Source of the DNA: an uncultured Chloroflexota bacterium
Lineage (GTDB): Bacteria; Chloroflexota; Anaerolineae; Aggregatilineales; Phototrophicaceae
Reading direction: 5' to 3'
Length of the DNA: 64,000 bases
NCBI GenBank assembly: GCA_937974245.1
Contig: CALJKV010000015.1
Location: 51,722-115,721, forward strand
Positions 9,022-17,477 of this stretch are shown here, piece by piece. Below the pieces are notes generated by a model, which saw only the letters and a list, made by a program, of their open reading frames with translations, did no database searches and was not told where the DNA came from. The translations under genes and the position numbers were made by a program. Position 1 is the stretch's first letter, and every line of letters begins with the position of its first letter.

Positions 9022-9351
9022 GTGTCGAAGGATTTTTACTGTGACGAAGTGCTCAGCGGGAAAACGCCTGTTGAAAAAGTGATCGAAACCGATCGCGTTT
9101 TGGCATTCAGGCACACACGGCCTGCTTATCCGGTTCACATCGTCGTGATCCCGAAACAGCATATTGATTCGTTACTATATCTGGAGGAAGCACATAATTC
9201 GTTGCTTTTAGAGATGGTGCGCGTGATTCAGCAGGTCGCGGAAGAGGTGACGTCAGCGCATGGCTCATGTCGCGTGGTGACGAACCTGGGTAAGTATCAA
9301 GATTCAAAACACCTTCACTGGCACATTATATCGGGTGATTCTATGCGGTAA
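9022..9351 (+). CDS. HIT family protein (HinT-like nucleotide hydrolase)
   Basis: 109 residues starting at a GTG with GGAG seven bases upstream. FRHTRPAYPVHIVVIPKQHI and the histidine triad HLHWH (97-101) identify the HIT superfamily, whose HinT members hydrolyse adenosine 5'-phosphoramidates and acyl-adenylates. The order of strands and the DFYCDEVLSGKTP opening (usual FC.I..GEIP) fit the HinT branch. It begins 16 bases after the ABC permease and may be co-transcribed, though a functional link is not evident. Confidence 0.85.
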   Translation: MSKDFYCDEVLSGKTPVEKVIETDRVLAFRHTRPAYPVHIVVIPKQHIDSLLYLEEAHNSLLLEMVRVIQQVAEEVTSAHGSCRVVTNLGKYQDSKHLHWHIISGDSMR

Positions 9352-9409
9352 CAGACACGGCAGAATCATAACGGTTCATCCTGCCCCCAGCTCTGCCGCG
9401 CTCTGTGTA

Positions 9410-9446
9410 ATCTCCCCTCCTCCGGGCAAAACTGAGGAGGGGAGAT
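9410..9446. terminator. Hairpin terminator between convergent genes
   Basis: A 13-bp perfect stem (9410-9422 with 9434-9446, ATCTCCCCTCCTC and complement) with an 11-base loop, without a T-tract. It lies between the HIT gene and the convergent glycosyltransferase gene. Confidence 0.6.
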
Positions 9447-9576
9447 AACTGTGGGTGACAATCGAGCGTTTTTATGAGCTGGATTGCCACCCTGAAAGTT
9501 CTTTATCGTATGGGCGCAGCGGGTGATTGCCACCCCTCGACAATTATTTTGTTCCGGAAACACCACCGTACTACAA

Positions 9577-10764
9577 TTACAACCATCTGGGCGGCATCAG
9601 ATCGGCCAGCGCCAGCGTGCGGCGGTTCGTTGCGATAGGTGGCTGCTGTGCCTGTTGCCAGACTTCGTCCACGATTTGCCAGACGGCATCCGGGTGCGCC
9701 AGCTTGCGGGCCATCTCCGAGCGGCGCTCGAGTTCCGCCTTGCCGCCCGCCAGCCATTCCGCCACTGCGTTCGCCACATTTTCCGGGCCGGGTGCAAAGA
9801 CGCCAGCCTCATTGTTGACGACGAGTTCGACATTGCCGGTCTCCTGTCCAGGGATTGCGTCGCTCAAAATGAGCGGCAGCCCGGCGATACAGGCTTCGCT
9901 GATAGTGGCAGGGCCGGCCTTTGTCACCAGGATATCCGCCGCCGCCATCAGTGTTGGCATGTTGGTTACAAAAGGATAGATGTGGGTGAGTTGATTCCAC
10001 TCATCCGCTTCCAGTTTCTCTTTCAGGGTTTCGTTGCGCCCGGCGATAACCGCCATCTGGTGATTGAGATTGCGGTCATTGATAGCGCGGGCCGTCTTAT
10101 ACAGTGGCCCCATACCTTCGCCGCCGCCCACCAACAGCACCGCCGGTAAGTCGGGGTCCCAGCCCAAGCTCTTACGGGCTTCAGCCTTGCTCACCAGTCG
10201 TTCAGCAAAACCAGGGTGTACCGGCAGCCCGGTAACGCGAAGCTGCGCTGGCTTCAATCCAGATTCGAGAGCGCGTTCATAGGCCGGTTCAGAAGGCACC
10301 AGGCAGCGTTCTACGCGAGGGTCATACCAGAACATGTGGGTCGAAACCAGGTCGGTCACAACGGTGACGAACGGCGGGCGTTTCTCAAAGCGCAGGAGCG
10401 CCTGAATCGCCGGGGTATTGATGACCGAATGCACACAGACAATCACATCAGCCGGGTGTTCGCGCAGCAGTCGTTTCAAGCCTTTTTCCATCGAAACATA
10501 CATCCCCCGCGACAAGAGTTTGGCGCGGCGCTGACTGTTGGTGAGTTTATAGCCCACATTCCAGGATGCTTTGCTGCGGTTGACAATCCAGGGGTACATC
10601 TCCGGCATATATTTGAAGGGAAAAGGGGAGTAAGAGCGAAACACATCCACCAGTTCAGTCGTCACCAGTCCCTGATACTTACGCTGCAAGGCATCTTGAA
10701 TGGCCTCGGCAGCGGCCCGGTGTCCGCCGCCTGTATCCGACATCAAAAAAAGCACTCGCTTCAT
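9577..10764 (-). CDS. Monogalactosyldiacylglycerol synthase-type glycosyltransferase (GT28)
   Basis: 395 residues. The N-terminal motif LMSDTGGGHRAAAEAI is the signature of the MGDG synthase/diacylglycerol glucosyltransferase family. VVTDLVSTHMFW follows, and the C-terminal nucleotide-sugar domain has LLVGGGEGMGPL and TKAGPATISEACIAGLP. Such enzymes attach sugar from UDP-Gal or UDP-Glc to diacylglycerol at the inner membrane face, making membrane glycolipids. The start ATG overlaps the stop of the upstream DUF951 gene by four bases (ATGA), so the two are translationally coupled. Donor sugar cannot be told. Confidence 0.85.
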   Translation of the reverse strand: MKRVLFLMSDTGGGHRAAAEAIQDALQRKYQGLVTTELVDVFRSYSPFPFKYMPEMYPWIVNRSKASWNVGYKLTNSQRRAKLLSRGMYVSMEKGLKRLLREHPADVIVCVHSVINTPAIQALLRFEKRPPFVTVVTDLVSTHMFWYDPRVERCLVPSEPAYERALESGLKPAQLRVTGLPVHPGFAERLVSKAEARKSLGWDPDLPAVLLVGGGEGMGPLYKTARAINDRNLNHQMAVIAGRNETLKEKLEADEWNQLTHIYPFVTNMPTLMAAADILVTKAGPATISEACIAGLPLILSDAIPGQETGNVELVVNNEAGVFAPGPENVANAVAEWLAGGKAELERRSEMARKLAHPDAVWQIVDEVWQQAQQPPIATNRRTLALADLMPPRWL

Positions 10765-10976
10765 TCATAATCCTTTTGAATAGTGTTTTCAGAGGAAAGC
10801 ACACGCTTAAGGTGTTTCGCCAACTCACTGCGGGCTAACAGGACCTGCCGCCCGCAGCCTACACAGCGCAGTCCAATATCGGCGCCCAGACGGTAAACCA
10901 CCCACTCATCGCTGCCGCAAGGGTGCGCTTTGCGAAGCTGTACCCGGCTGCTCATGTCAATCTGCTGGATCGTCAA
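10761..10976 (-). CDS. DUF951 domain-containing protein
   Basis: 71 residues with the family hallmark VQLRKAHPCGSDEWVVYRLGAD (shown in two halves: VQLRKAHPCGS, DEWVVYRLGAD) and LRCVGCGRQVLL, where one upstream Cys and a CxxC pair suggest zinc binding. DUF951 proteins are small and of unknown biochemical role. I chose the TTG at 10976 because AAGG stands just upstream and the resulting N-terminus has the usual family length; a TTG at 11000 and an ATG at 10955 are alternatives. It overlaps the glycolipid glycosyltransferase by four bases. Confidence 0.8.
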   Translation of the reverse strand: MTIQQIDMSSRVQLRKAHPCGSDEWVVYRLGADIGLRCVGCGRQVLLARSELAKHLKRVLSSENTIQKDYE

Positions 10977-11101
10977 GGTATACCTTATGCAGACCCTCAA
11001 AACGGTATCTTACCACAGTTTGGTGCTGCTCTCTATTTGTCTCTACCATAATCAAAAACACATGAACCAGGGCAAAGTGGCGTTTTGAACGATGATTGAC
11101 G

Positions 11102-12127
11102 TTAATTCGTATCCCATTCGATGGCATCCAGCGTGAAGGGCAAACTGGGCTGCGCCAGTTTCACGGCCAGTGAGTACGAGTCAAAGTTTGTCACAAGCAG
11201 GCGGTTCGGGGCGCTGAAATCCACATCGCTCGGCCCCCGGAATAACCCGGCAATGTAGGAGAGCGTGCCGTCGCTTTCCAGGCGGGCGATGCCCTTTTGC
11301 CCCAGCGCCGCCACGTAAATCGCGCCATCCGGCCCCAGTGTCAGGCCATCGAAGCCGGGGGCATTGGGGCGTTGGTTGTGTGAGTACAGGACTTCAGTCG
11401 CGCCATCGACTGCCGCCACCCGATAGATTACATCGTTCAGACCGTCTGTTACCAGGAGTGCGTCATGTGTCGAGTCAAAGGCCAGGCCGGTTGGCTCATA
11501 CTGGTCGGCATTTTCGAGCGCCGGGGGAGTCCACCAGACTGCGCCGCTGCCATCGGGGGCGAAGCGCCAGACTTCATCACGCCCCCGGTCACTCACATAG
11601 ACATTTCCGGCGGAATCCAGGGTCACATCATCCGGGGCAATGAAACCGCGCTCATCGTCAATAGTCGCAAAGATGCTGATTGTCCCGTCGGGCAGCAGGC
11701 GCTTGACATCGCCGCCGCTGGTGCGCGGGTCAGCGTCGGCCTGATCCACGATGTAGACCGTCCCATCCGGGGCGACGGCCAACCCGGAAACCGCGCCGAT
11801 AGCATCCCGTGTGCCGGGGATTTCAGTTATTTCACCCGCCGCATTAATCGCCCACAGCGCCCCGGTGGCGTAACTGCCGGTGTAAATCGTGTCATCGGGG
11901 GCGACAGCCACCGCCGCCGGGTAAGCGTCATTGTCTGGTAGGGCGGCGAATTCGCGCACCGTTATACCGGCTGTCAGGGACACCGGCTGCGAGCGTTCGC
12001 CGGAGCTTAGCGTTCCGACGACCAACAGCGCCGTCACCACAACGATGAGCATCAACCCGCCACCAAAGATTATGATAAACAGAGTCCAGCGGTAGGCCGG
12101 GCCCCGTTGGCCGAGGTTACGAAACAC
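11102..12127 (-). CDS. Membrane-anchored NHL/SMP-30-like beta-propeller protein
   Basis: 341 residues starting at a GTG (AGGGA upstream). One membrane helix (LFIIIFGGGLMLIVVVTALL, about 16-37) anchors an extracytoplasmic propeller. Repeats of the form 'AVAPDDTIYTG', 'AVAPDGTVYIVD', 'TLDSAGNVYVSD', 'AFDSTHDALLVTD', 'TLGPDGAIYVA' are the blades. The family includes NHL-repeat and SMP-30/gluconolactonase-like proteins; metal ligands of true lactonases cannot be assigned confidently, so a binding or scaffold role is as likely as catalysis. Confidence 0.78.
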   Translation of the reverse strand: MFRNLGQRGPAYRWTLFIIIFGGGLMLIVVVTALLVVGTLSSGERSQPVSLTAGITVREFAALPDNDAYPAAVAVAPDDTIYTGSYATGALWAINAAGEITEIPGTRDAIGAVSGLAVAPDGTVYIVDQADADPRTSGGDVKRLLPDGTISIFATIDDERGFIAPDDVTLDSAGNVYVSDRGRDEVWRFAPDGSGAVWWTPPALENADQYEPTGLAFDSTHDALLVTDGLNDVIYRVAAVDGATEVLYSHNQRPNAPGFDGLTLGPDGAIYVAALGQKGIARLESDGTLSYIAGLFRGPSDVDFSAPNRLLVTNFDSYSLAVKLAQPSLPFTLDAIEWDTN

Positions 12128-12222
12128 GTCTTATTGTCCCTTCTCAAGAGGCTGTATCAGGCCTTCATTATGCGGGTGGCAGGGGGAACAATCAAGGTGT
12201 GTTCATACGCCAGGGCGCGGCG

Positions 12223-13383
12223 TCATTCCCCTGTTTTCACCGCGCCTGCCGCGATGAGAGCGTCAATCTCTGCGTCGCCGTATCTGGCCTCGCCCAGAAC
12301 AGCGCGGGTATGCTGGCCGTAGCCCGGTACATCCCCCGGCTGGAAAGGGGCATCGCTCATGCGAATCGGACTACGCATCCAGGGTGTGCCATCAGCCCCC
12401 ACACCGAGCATCCCCCGTCCGGCAATGTGCGGGTCATCCGCGATGTCTGCCGGGGCGTTGACCAGCGCGAAACAGCAGTCCACCGGGGTGAGCAGCGCGT
12501 CCCAATCAGTAGCAGAGCGCAGCGCGAACAGTTCTGTCAGTTCGGTGCGCAGGTAGGCCTGCCGTGCTGGGGCGGTGTAATCGGGAATCAGGTCAGGGCG
12601 CTCAGCAGCGTTACAGAACCGCTCCCAGAATTTCGGCTCGATAGCGCCCAGCGTGACCGTCCGGCCATCACGGGCTTTATAGATGTTGTAGCAGGCCAGC
12701 CCACCGGTCAATGAGCCACCGGCAGGGACATCGTCCGTCCCGTTAGTCGTCATCACTTCGACCCAGCGCTGCAGCGAGAAGGGGAGGGCTGCCTCGAACA
12801 GCCCGATGTCTATCGTCCGGCCTTCGCCAGTGCGTTCGCACCCGACCAGCGCCGCCAGAATCCCGGCAACAGCCGCCAGAGCGCCGCCCACATCCGCGAC
12901 CTGCCCGCCGGGAACTACCGGTGAGCCCATCGCGCCCAGCAGCCCGGAAACCGCCAGGTAGTTCAGGTCGTGGCCGCTGCGCTGGGCATACGGGCCGTCC
13001 GCGCCCCACCCAGAGAGCGAACAGTAAATCAACGAGGGATTGATCGCCCGCAGCGCCGCCGCGTCACAGCCGAGTTTCGCCATCACGCCGGGGCGGAAAC
13101 TTTCGATCACGACATCCGCGCCGGAGACCAGCGTGTGAAACACGTCCCGCCCCGCTTCGGTTTTGAGGTCAATAATCGCACTGCGTTTGTTCCGGCTGCT
13201 CACACGGAAGAATGTACCCAGGCCGTCTTGCGTGGGGGGCATCCAGCGGGCATAGTCGCCGCCGTTGGGGTCTTCGATCTTGATAATGTCCGCGCCCAGG
13301 TCAGCCAGCAGCAGCGAGCAGACCGCGCCGGGCAGAAGGCGGGTTAAATCCAGCACGCGAATACCGTTGAGCGGATGAGTCAT
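12223..13383 (-). CDS. CaiB/BaiF family CoA-transferase, alpha-methylacyl-CoA racemase-like
   Basis: 386 residues. GIRVLDLTRLLPGAVCSLLLADLGADIIKIE (in part: VLDLTRLLPG, LADLGADIIKIE) is the family III CoA-transferase opening. FRPGVMAKLG, LIYCSLSGWG and GHDLNYLAVSG follow. The His-Asp of GHDLNYL and the Asp in QVADVGG coincide with the catalytic His and Asp of alpha-methylacyl-CoA racemases, so racemisation of 2-methylacyl-CoA is as plausible as CoA transfer. Cytoplasmic. AAAGGA precedes the ATG. It stands alone on its strand with an almost 480-base gap upstream. Confidence 0.85.
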   Translation of the reverse strand: MTHPLNGIRVLDLTRLLPGAVCSLLLADLGADIIKIEDPNGGDYARWMPPTQDGLGTFFRVSSRNKRSAIIDLKTEAGRDVFHTLVSGADVVIESFRPGVMAKLGCDAAALRAINPSLIYCSLSGWGADGPYAQRSGHDLNYLAVSGLLGAMGSPVVPGGQVADVGGALAAVAGILAALVGCERTGEGRTIDIGLFEAALPFSLQRWVEVMTTNGTDDVPAGGSLTGGLACYNIYKARDGRTVTLGAIEPKFWERFCNAAERPDLIPDYTAPARQAYLRTELTELFALRSATDWDALLTPVDCCFALVNAPADIADDPHIAGRGMLGVGADGTPWMRSPIRMSDAPFQPGDVPGYGQHTRAVLGEARYGDAEIDALIAAGAVKTGE

Positions 13384-13861
13384 GGCGTGTCCTTTCGGAA
13401 TATGGGGTCCTTGTTCCCTCTATGATAGAGGCTGCGGGGATAAGCACAAGGGGGTGCGTAATTGTACGGCGTTTTGCCGCTCAGGAAGGGCGATTTGCGG
13501 CAAATCTGCGCCTTGATGCCCGGTTCGGGCCATGCATTGAGGGAAGAAGCGGGGTGTTTTTGCCGCATTGGCGATTATTGCCGCAATTGCTGGAATTGCA
13601 GCAACTTTCCCTTTATCCGGGCAGGGTGCCAGCGCAAGGATGGTGATTGTGGGGTGTTGGGAGGTAGATTATGGCGGCCTCTGCGGAGACGGGGCTAGGA
13701 TACAACGGGTTACGCACTGAGCATAGCACACAATGGGCGGGAGATGGTGAACATCTGTGAAAACATTTGTTCAGTTTTGAAGGCGTGTTCTGCCCTTCAC
13801 GGCGCGACACACAAAGCGGGCGGTACTGCACGCACCGCCCGCAAGAGGAATAGAAAGGTGA
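13384..13861. other. 478-base intergenic region
   Basis: No supported gene. Contains an inverted repeat GATTTGC-G-GCAAATC (13492-13506), three further TTGCCGC-type words near 13475, 13559 and 13578, and a hairpin terminator near the right edge. Confidence 0.4.
13816..13842 (-). terminator. Intrinsic terminator of the PA14/SH3 gene
   Basis: A 9-bp perfect GC stem (13816-13824 with 13834-13842, GCGGGCGGT and complement) just past the stop at 13862 on the reverse strand, followed by a short TTTGTGTG tract. Confidence 0.65.
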
Positions 13862-15292
13862 CTACCCGGTGATGGGGATGGCACTTACCGAAGCACCCGA
13901 ATCGAGGGTGGCATAGCGGGCACTGACCCAGCCGGTGATGCCATTGAAGGAAATCTGCCACCATGCTGAGGTAGCATCCCGCCCTACGACACCGGCGATA
14001 TTGCGATAAGGCAGTTGACCGATAATGGCGTTGCCCGTGCCGGGGCCGCTGCGGATGTTCACGGTTGCCAGCGCCGTCACGTTAAAGCCGGTGACGACAG
14101 GCTGCACAATAGGGGTGCTGCTCGCGCTGGTGACGGGCACGCCCGCACCATTCGCCACACTCAGGTAACGCCCGTAAGCCCAGCCAACGATGCCGTTGAC
14201 GTTGATCTGCCACCAACTGCTGTCACTGTTGCGCCCGACGACCGGATAGGCTTCATTCCGGTTGATTTTCGTCAGGACGTTGCTGCCGCTGACCGCCGGG
14301 AGATCACGGATGTTCAACCGGGAAGCGCCGATCACCGTCCCAACAGCGGCGGTATTCACCACCTGAGGGACGGGCGTGTAATACACCGGGGCGGCGCTGC
14401 CTTTACGATACAGATTGTAGATCATGTAGGCCAGCCCGCTGGCCTCATAGTATTCGATCATGATGTTGTGTGACCCGGTGAACAGGTTGATGTCCACCGT
14501 GTAGGTCGTCCCGGCGGCAAGGTGCCATTCGTTGATATACGCGATGCCGTCTACAAATATCCGCACCCCATCGTCAGCCTGTACCGAAAGCTGGTACGTC
14601 CCGGCGTCCAGGGTTTGCACGCTCGTCCACCGTGCCGAGAAGTTATCGGCTGCGATGCTGCCCACCGGCGACCCCAGCCCCCAATCGTGCGACGGCGTGG
14701 ACTCGCTCTGAATCAACGTGGGCGAACCCACCAGACCGGCGTTACCGTAATACTGCGCTGTCCAGCCCGCTGTATTCACGCTGGTCAACGACTGCGGAAT
14801 CGGGAAGTTCGGGCCGGTAGGGTTGGTGGCAATATTCACCCAGGTGACGTACACATAGGCCGCCCCGGTGACTTCGCGGTAATCCACCTGGACATGATGC
14901 ACCCCGGCATCGAGCGTAATATCCACACTGAGGATTTCACCCACGCGGGAATTATCGAAGGTGTCAATCTGCGGGTGGAAGGGGTAGCCCACGTTCAGAC
15001 GTACCTGGTCATCAGCCAGCAGGTAAAAGCGGTAGGTCCCGGCGGCGAAGTACAGGTCGGACGCAAAGCGGGCGGTGAAGTTGTCACTGTTGACGCCTGT
15101 TCCGGGTGAACCTGTCCCCCAATCGAAGGATACAGCGCCGTCCTGCCGGGTCAGGACAGCCGGAGCCATCAAATACGAGTTATTGTAGAATGCCGTCGTC
15201 CACACACCGGCCTGTGCCGCTGCTGGTATTGCCCCCAGACAGGCGGCGACCAGAAACAGTGTGATGACGAGGACTTGCTTGCGGTTTATCAT
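13862..15292 (-). CDS. Secreted PA14-SH3b repeat protein
   Basis: About 476 residues with a signal peptide (KQVLVITLFLVAACLGAIPAAAQA in part). Two PA14-like modules follow: GVWTTAFYNNSYL...FYLLADDQVRLNV and GWTAQYYGNAGLVGSP...LSVQADDGVRIFVDG. Two bacterial SH3 domains close the protein: SRLNIRDLPAVSGSNVL...WWQINVNGIVGWAYGRYLSV and TVNIRSGPGTGNAIIG...WWQISFNGITGWVSARY (in parts). PA14 domains bind carbohydrate and SH3b domains often bind cell wall, so a surface carbohydrate or wall-binding role is inferred. No catalytic domain is present. ATG at 15292 with AAAGG upstream is preferred over the adjacent GTG. Confidence 0.82.
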   Translation of the reverse strand: MINRKQVLVITLFLVAACLGAIPAAAQAGVWTTAFYNNSYLMAPAVLTRQDGAVSFDWGTGSPGTGVNSDNFTARFASDLYFAAGTYRFYLLADDQVRLNVGYPFHPQIDTFDNSRVGEILSVDITLDAGVHHVQVDYREVTGAAYVYVTWVNIATNPTGPNFPIPQSLTSVNTAGWTAQYYGNAGLVGSPTLIQSESTPSHDWGLGSPVGSIAADNFSARWTSVQTLDAGTYQLSVQADDGVRIFVDGIAYINEWHLAAGTTYTVDINLFTGSHNIMIEYYEASGLAYMIYNLYRKGSAAPVYYTPVPQVVNTAAVGTVIGASRLNIRDLPAVSGSNVLTKINRNEAYPVVGRNSDSSWWQINVNGIVGWAYGRYLSVANGAGVPVTSASSTPIVQPVVTGFNVTALATVNIRSGPGTGNAIIGQLPYRNIAGVVGRDATSAWWQISFNGITGWVSARYATLDSGASVSAIPITG

Positions 15293-15533
15293 CACTCTGC
15301 ACCTTTTCTATCCACATCAGATCGAACGGTCAATCAGAGCGATGGCCGCGCCGGGTGCTATTGGTTATCGGTGTGCTGCTCATTTCGGAGGACGAAAGGG
15401 GAGGCCTGACCACCGCGACCCGCACCGGATTCCAGCGGCAATCCATACACTGATTGTCACTATTCAGCATAGCACATCTGCATGAAAATCGGATGAATCC
15501 GGTATCTACTCGTAGGGCAATCGTGGGGAGCTC
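15293..15533. other. Intergenic region upstream of the PA14 gene
   Basis: No gene or clear promoter is seen. A PBP 3'-end remnant begins at 15534. Confidence 0.3.
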
Positions 15534-15627
15534 TTACTCCGCCCGCACGACCTCGACGGTGATTTCACCGACGCCGCTGTTCCCGGCCTGGTCGAAGGCG
15601 ACGGCGGTAAACGTCTCTGTCCCGGTG
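15534..15627 (-). pseudogene. Remnant copy of the 3' end of the PBP gene
   Basis: On the reverse strand this stretch reads TGTETFTAVAFDQAGNSG, then VGEITVEVVRAE and a TAA stop. The PBP homologue at 17478-20420 ends TGTETFTAVAFDQAGNSG, then SSEITVEVVRSGG. Bases 15543-15627 align without gaps to 17490-17574 with 76 of 85 identical, including a perfect run of over 40. There is no start codon or upstream domain, so it is a fragment and not a gene. It lies on the far side of the AT-rich gene 15658-17352, in the same orientation as the intact PBP gene. Confidence 0.85.
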
Positions 15628-15657
15628 TTCTCCGATGTACGCCCGAAAACCTGATTC

Positions 15658-17352
15658 TCAGTGAAAATAAAACAGTGATGGCAACCACTCTATGCCTATG
15701 ATGGTCTCATCAAACCACAGGTCAGTATCAACTTCAATATCGTTGATTCCCCAACCAGCTTGGTTATTTATTATAATGCGGCCAGCTTGCAGCACGGCTA
15801 AGGCTCGGTTTTGTGGGTCATAGGCAAATGCGTGACCCACAAAACTTAACGCATTCATCCAATTGCCACCATAGACGGACCATTGGATTATTCCACAATC
15901 GCTGGGAACATCTGGCGCACAAGCGAGTACGACAAAGTGAGAAGCATCTTGCCACTGAACAGCACTAATTTCATTCAGATCGGAATAAAGCCTGAAGTCA
16001 GGATCGTAGTCATCACCAATTCTTAGAAACATTGCCCTTGGATTGATGCACTGATAAGGTGTCAAAGAGCAGATTTGAAAAGTAGAAGCATCTGCGTTGG
16101 TATCAAACTTGACAAGCACGCGTTCATCTGGTGACATGACACCATCTGGAAGTGTCTCACCAGAAACCAGGTCAAGATGATAATTCACTTCTCCCTGTGA
16201 GTAGTTCAGAAAACGCCCTAAAGGTGTGAAGTAATTCGGAATAAGTTGGGTATCCGGGTTTGAGATCATCAGTTCAGGCAGGGAATCTGCGGTGTAAACA
16301 TCCCATAGCCATATACCCGTGTCATCTGCGTATGCTAACAAGCGCCCATCAGGACTCCAAGCCGCGATACCAGCAACGATTGAGCAATCCTCTGCGGATA
16401 GGGTAATGCCGTTAATCCTATCAAAACTATAAAAAGTGCTTAATAAGCGTGGATAACCAAGATCGTATATGGATAGTTCGCACGCATCCCATATCGCAAT
16501 CGCATCGGATGTCTGAGAAAACAAGGCTGCGCCCCCGGTAACTGTGTAGCCGCTGGTGTTACTTCTAATGGGAGTTATCTCGTAATTATCTCTCATCAAG
16601 GCAATGCTTAATCCATCCGGTGAATATATCACGCTGCAATCGGTCTCTAAGCAATCATGGGGTGATGAAAACATTCTATACAATGGATACGCTTCCAATG
16701 AAGTCATTTCTGGCGTGATTTCTATAGGCGTTTGCCAATCAACAGGCAACAGGTATTCCGATGATTCCGTATAGATTTTCAAAGGCGCTTTTAGAGGGAA
16801 GGGAGTACCTTTCTCAGGCATCTGTGGTAATTGCCCACTTTGTTGCTGAATAGCTTCTGTAAACTGAGATTCTGTCAATTCGGGTTCAGGTTCGGGGTTA
16901 TCTCGTGAATATGCCTCAACGTATAATCTGATTGTTGATTCCGCTTGTGGGAAAGTATATAACGGTGACATATCAACAAAGCTACCATCAATGTCACGCT
17001 TAATAAACACATAAAAACTCATCCCTGGTGGTGTAACTCCGCCTGACCCAAGACAATCCCCTCCATTAGAAAATCCTTCAACATAATAGCGAGTGAATAC
17101 AGGTTTTTGGAGCTTTAAGAGGAGATGTTCTGGCCCCGAACCACCAACCAAATAGCTCTCAACCCTGACAATCGTATTCATCCCACGCTCATCCGCGTCT
17201 ACAACGTGAACTTTCACAACATAATCAGACACACTCAACATACCTTCAATGCTTAGTGGTGGGCCGCTACAGGCACTGACTGAATGAGCAAATGGCGAGA
17301 GCAGTACCGCGCAGCAACCTATCACGAGGGTAAAGCAAGCTCGAATTCTCAT
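15658..17352 (-). CDS. Secreted beta-propeller-like hypothetical protein, AT-rich
   Basis: 564 residues with a signal peptide (FTLVIGCCAVLLSPFAHSV). The first part (CSGPPLSIEGMLSVSDYVVKV) resembles the start of small secreted NTR-like domains with an early cysteine; the rest has WD40/TolB-like phrases such as IYSPDGLSIALM, AAWSPDGRLLAYADD followed by TGIWLWDV, and FVGHAFAYDPQNRALAV. No catalytic motif is recognised. Codon use and base composition are clearly more AT-rich than both neighbours, which suggests transfer. It is bracketed by the PBP gene's 3' end and a displaced copy of that end. Confidence 0.75.
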   Translation of the reverse strand: MRIRACFTLVIGCCAVLLSPFAHSVSACSGPPLSIEGMLSVSDYVVKVHVVDADERGMNTIVRVESYLVGGSGPEHLLLKLQKPVFTRYYVEGFSNGGDCLGSGGVTPPGMSFYVFIKRDIDGSFVDMSPLYTFPQAESTIRLYVEAYSRDNPEPEPELTESQFTEAIQQQSGQLPQMPEKGTPFPLKAPLKIYTESSEYLLPVDWQTPIEITPEMTSLEAYPLYRMFSSPHDCLETDCSVIYSPDGLSIALMRDNYEITPIRSNTSGYTVTGGAALFSQTSDAIAIWDACELSIYDLGYPRLLSTFYSFDRINGITLSAEDCSIVAGIAAWSPDGRLLAYADDTGIWLWDVYTADSLPELMISNPDTQLIPNYFTPLGRFLNYSQGEVNYHLDLVSGETLPDGVMSPDERVLVKFDTNADASTFQICSLTPYQCINPRAMFLRIGDDYDPDFRLYSDLNEISAVQWQDASHFVVLACAPDVPSDCGIIQWSVYGGNWMNALSFVGHAFAYDPQNRALAVLQAGRIIINNQAGWGINDIEVDTDLWFDETIIGIEWLPSLFYFH

Positions 17353-17477
17353 GTAACACCCCGAAACTACTCGACCTATATCAGTCTACCGCAAATTTAA
17401 TCAAGCAAATCAGTCTGGGGATCACGCTGAGGGATAGGCAGGTGGAAAGATGACCAGCCTGCCCCACCCCATTTGCC

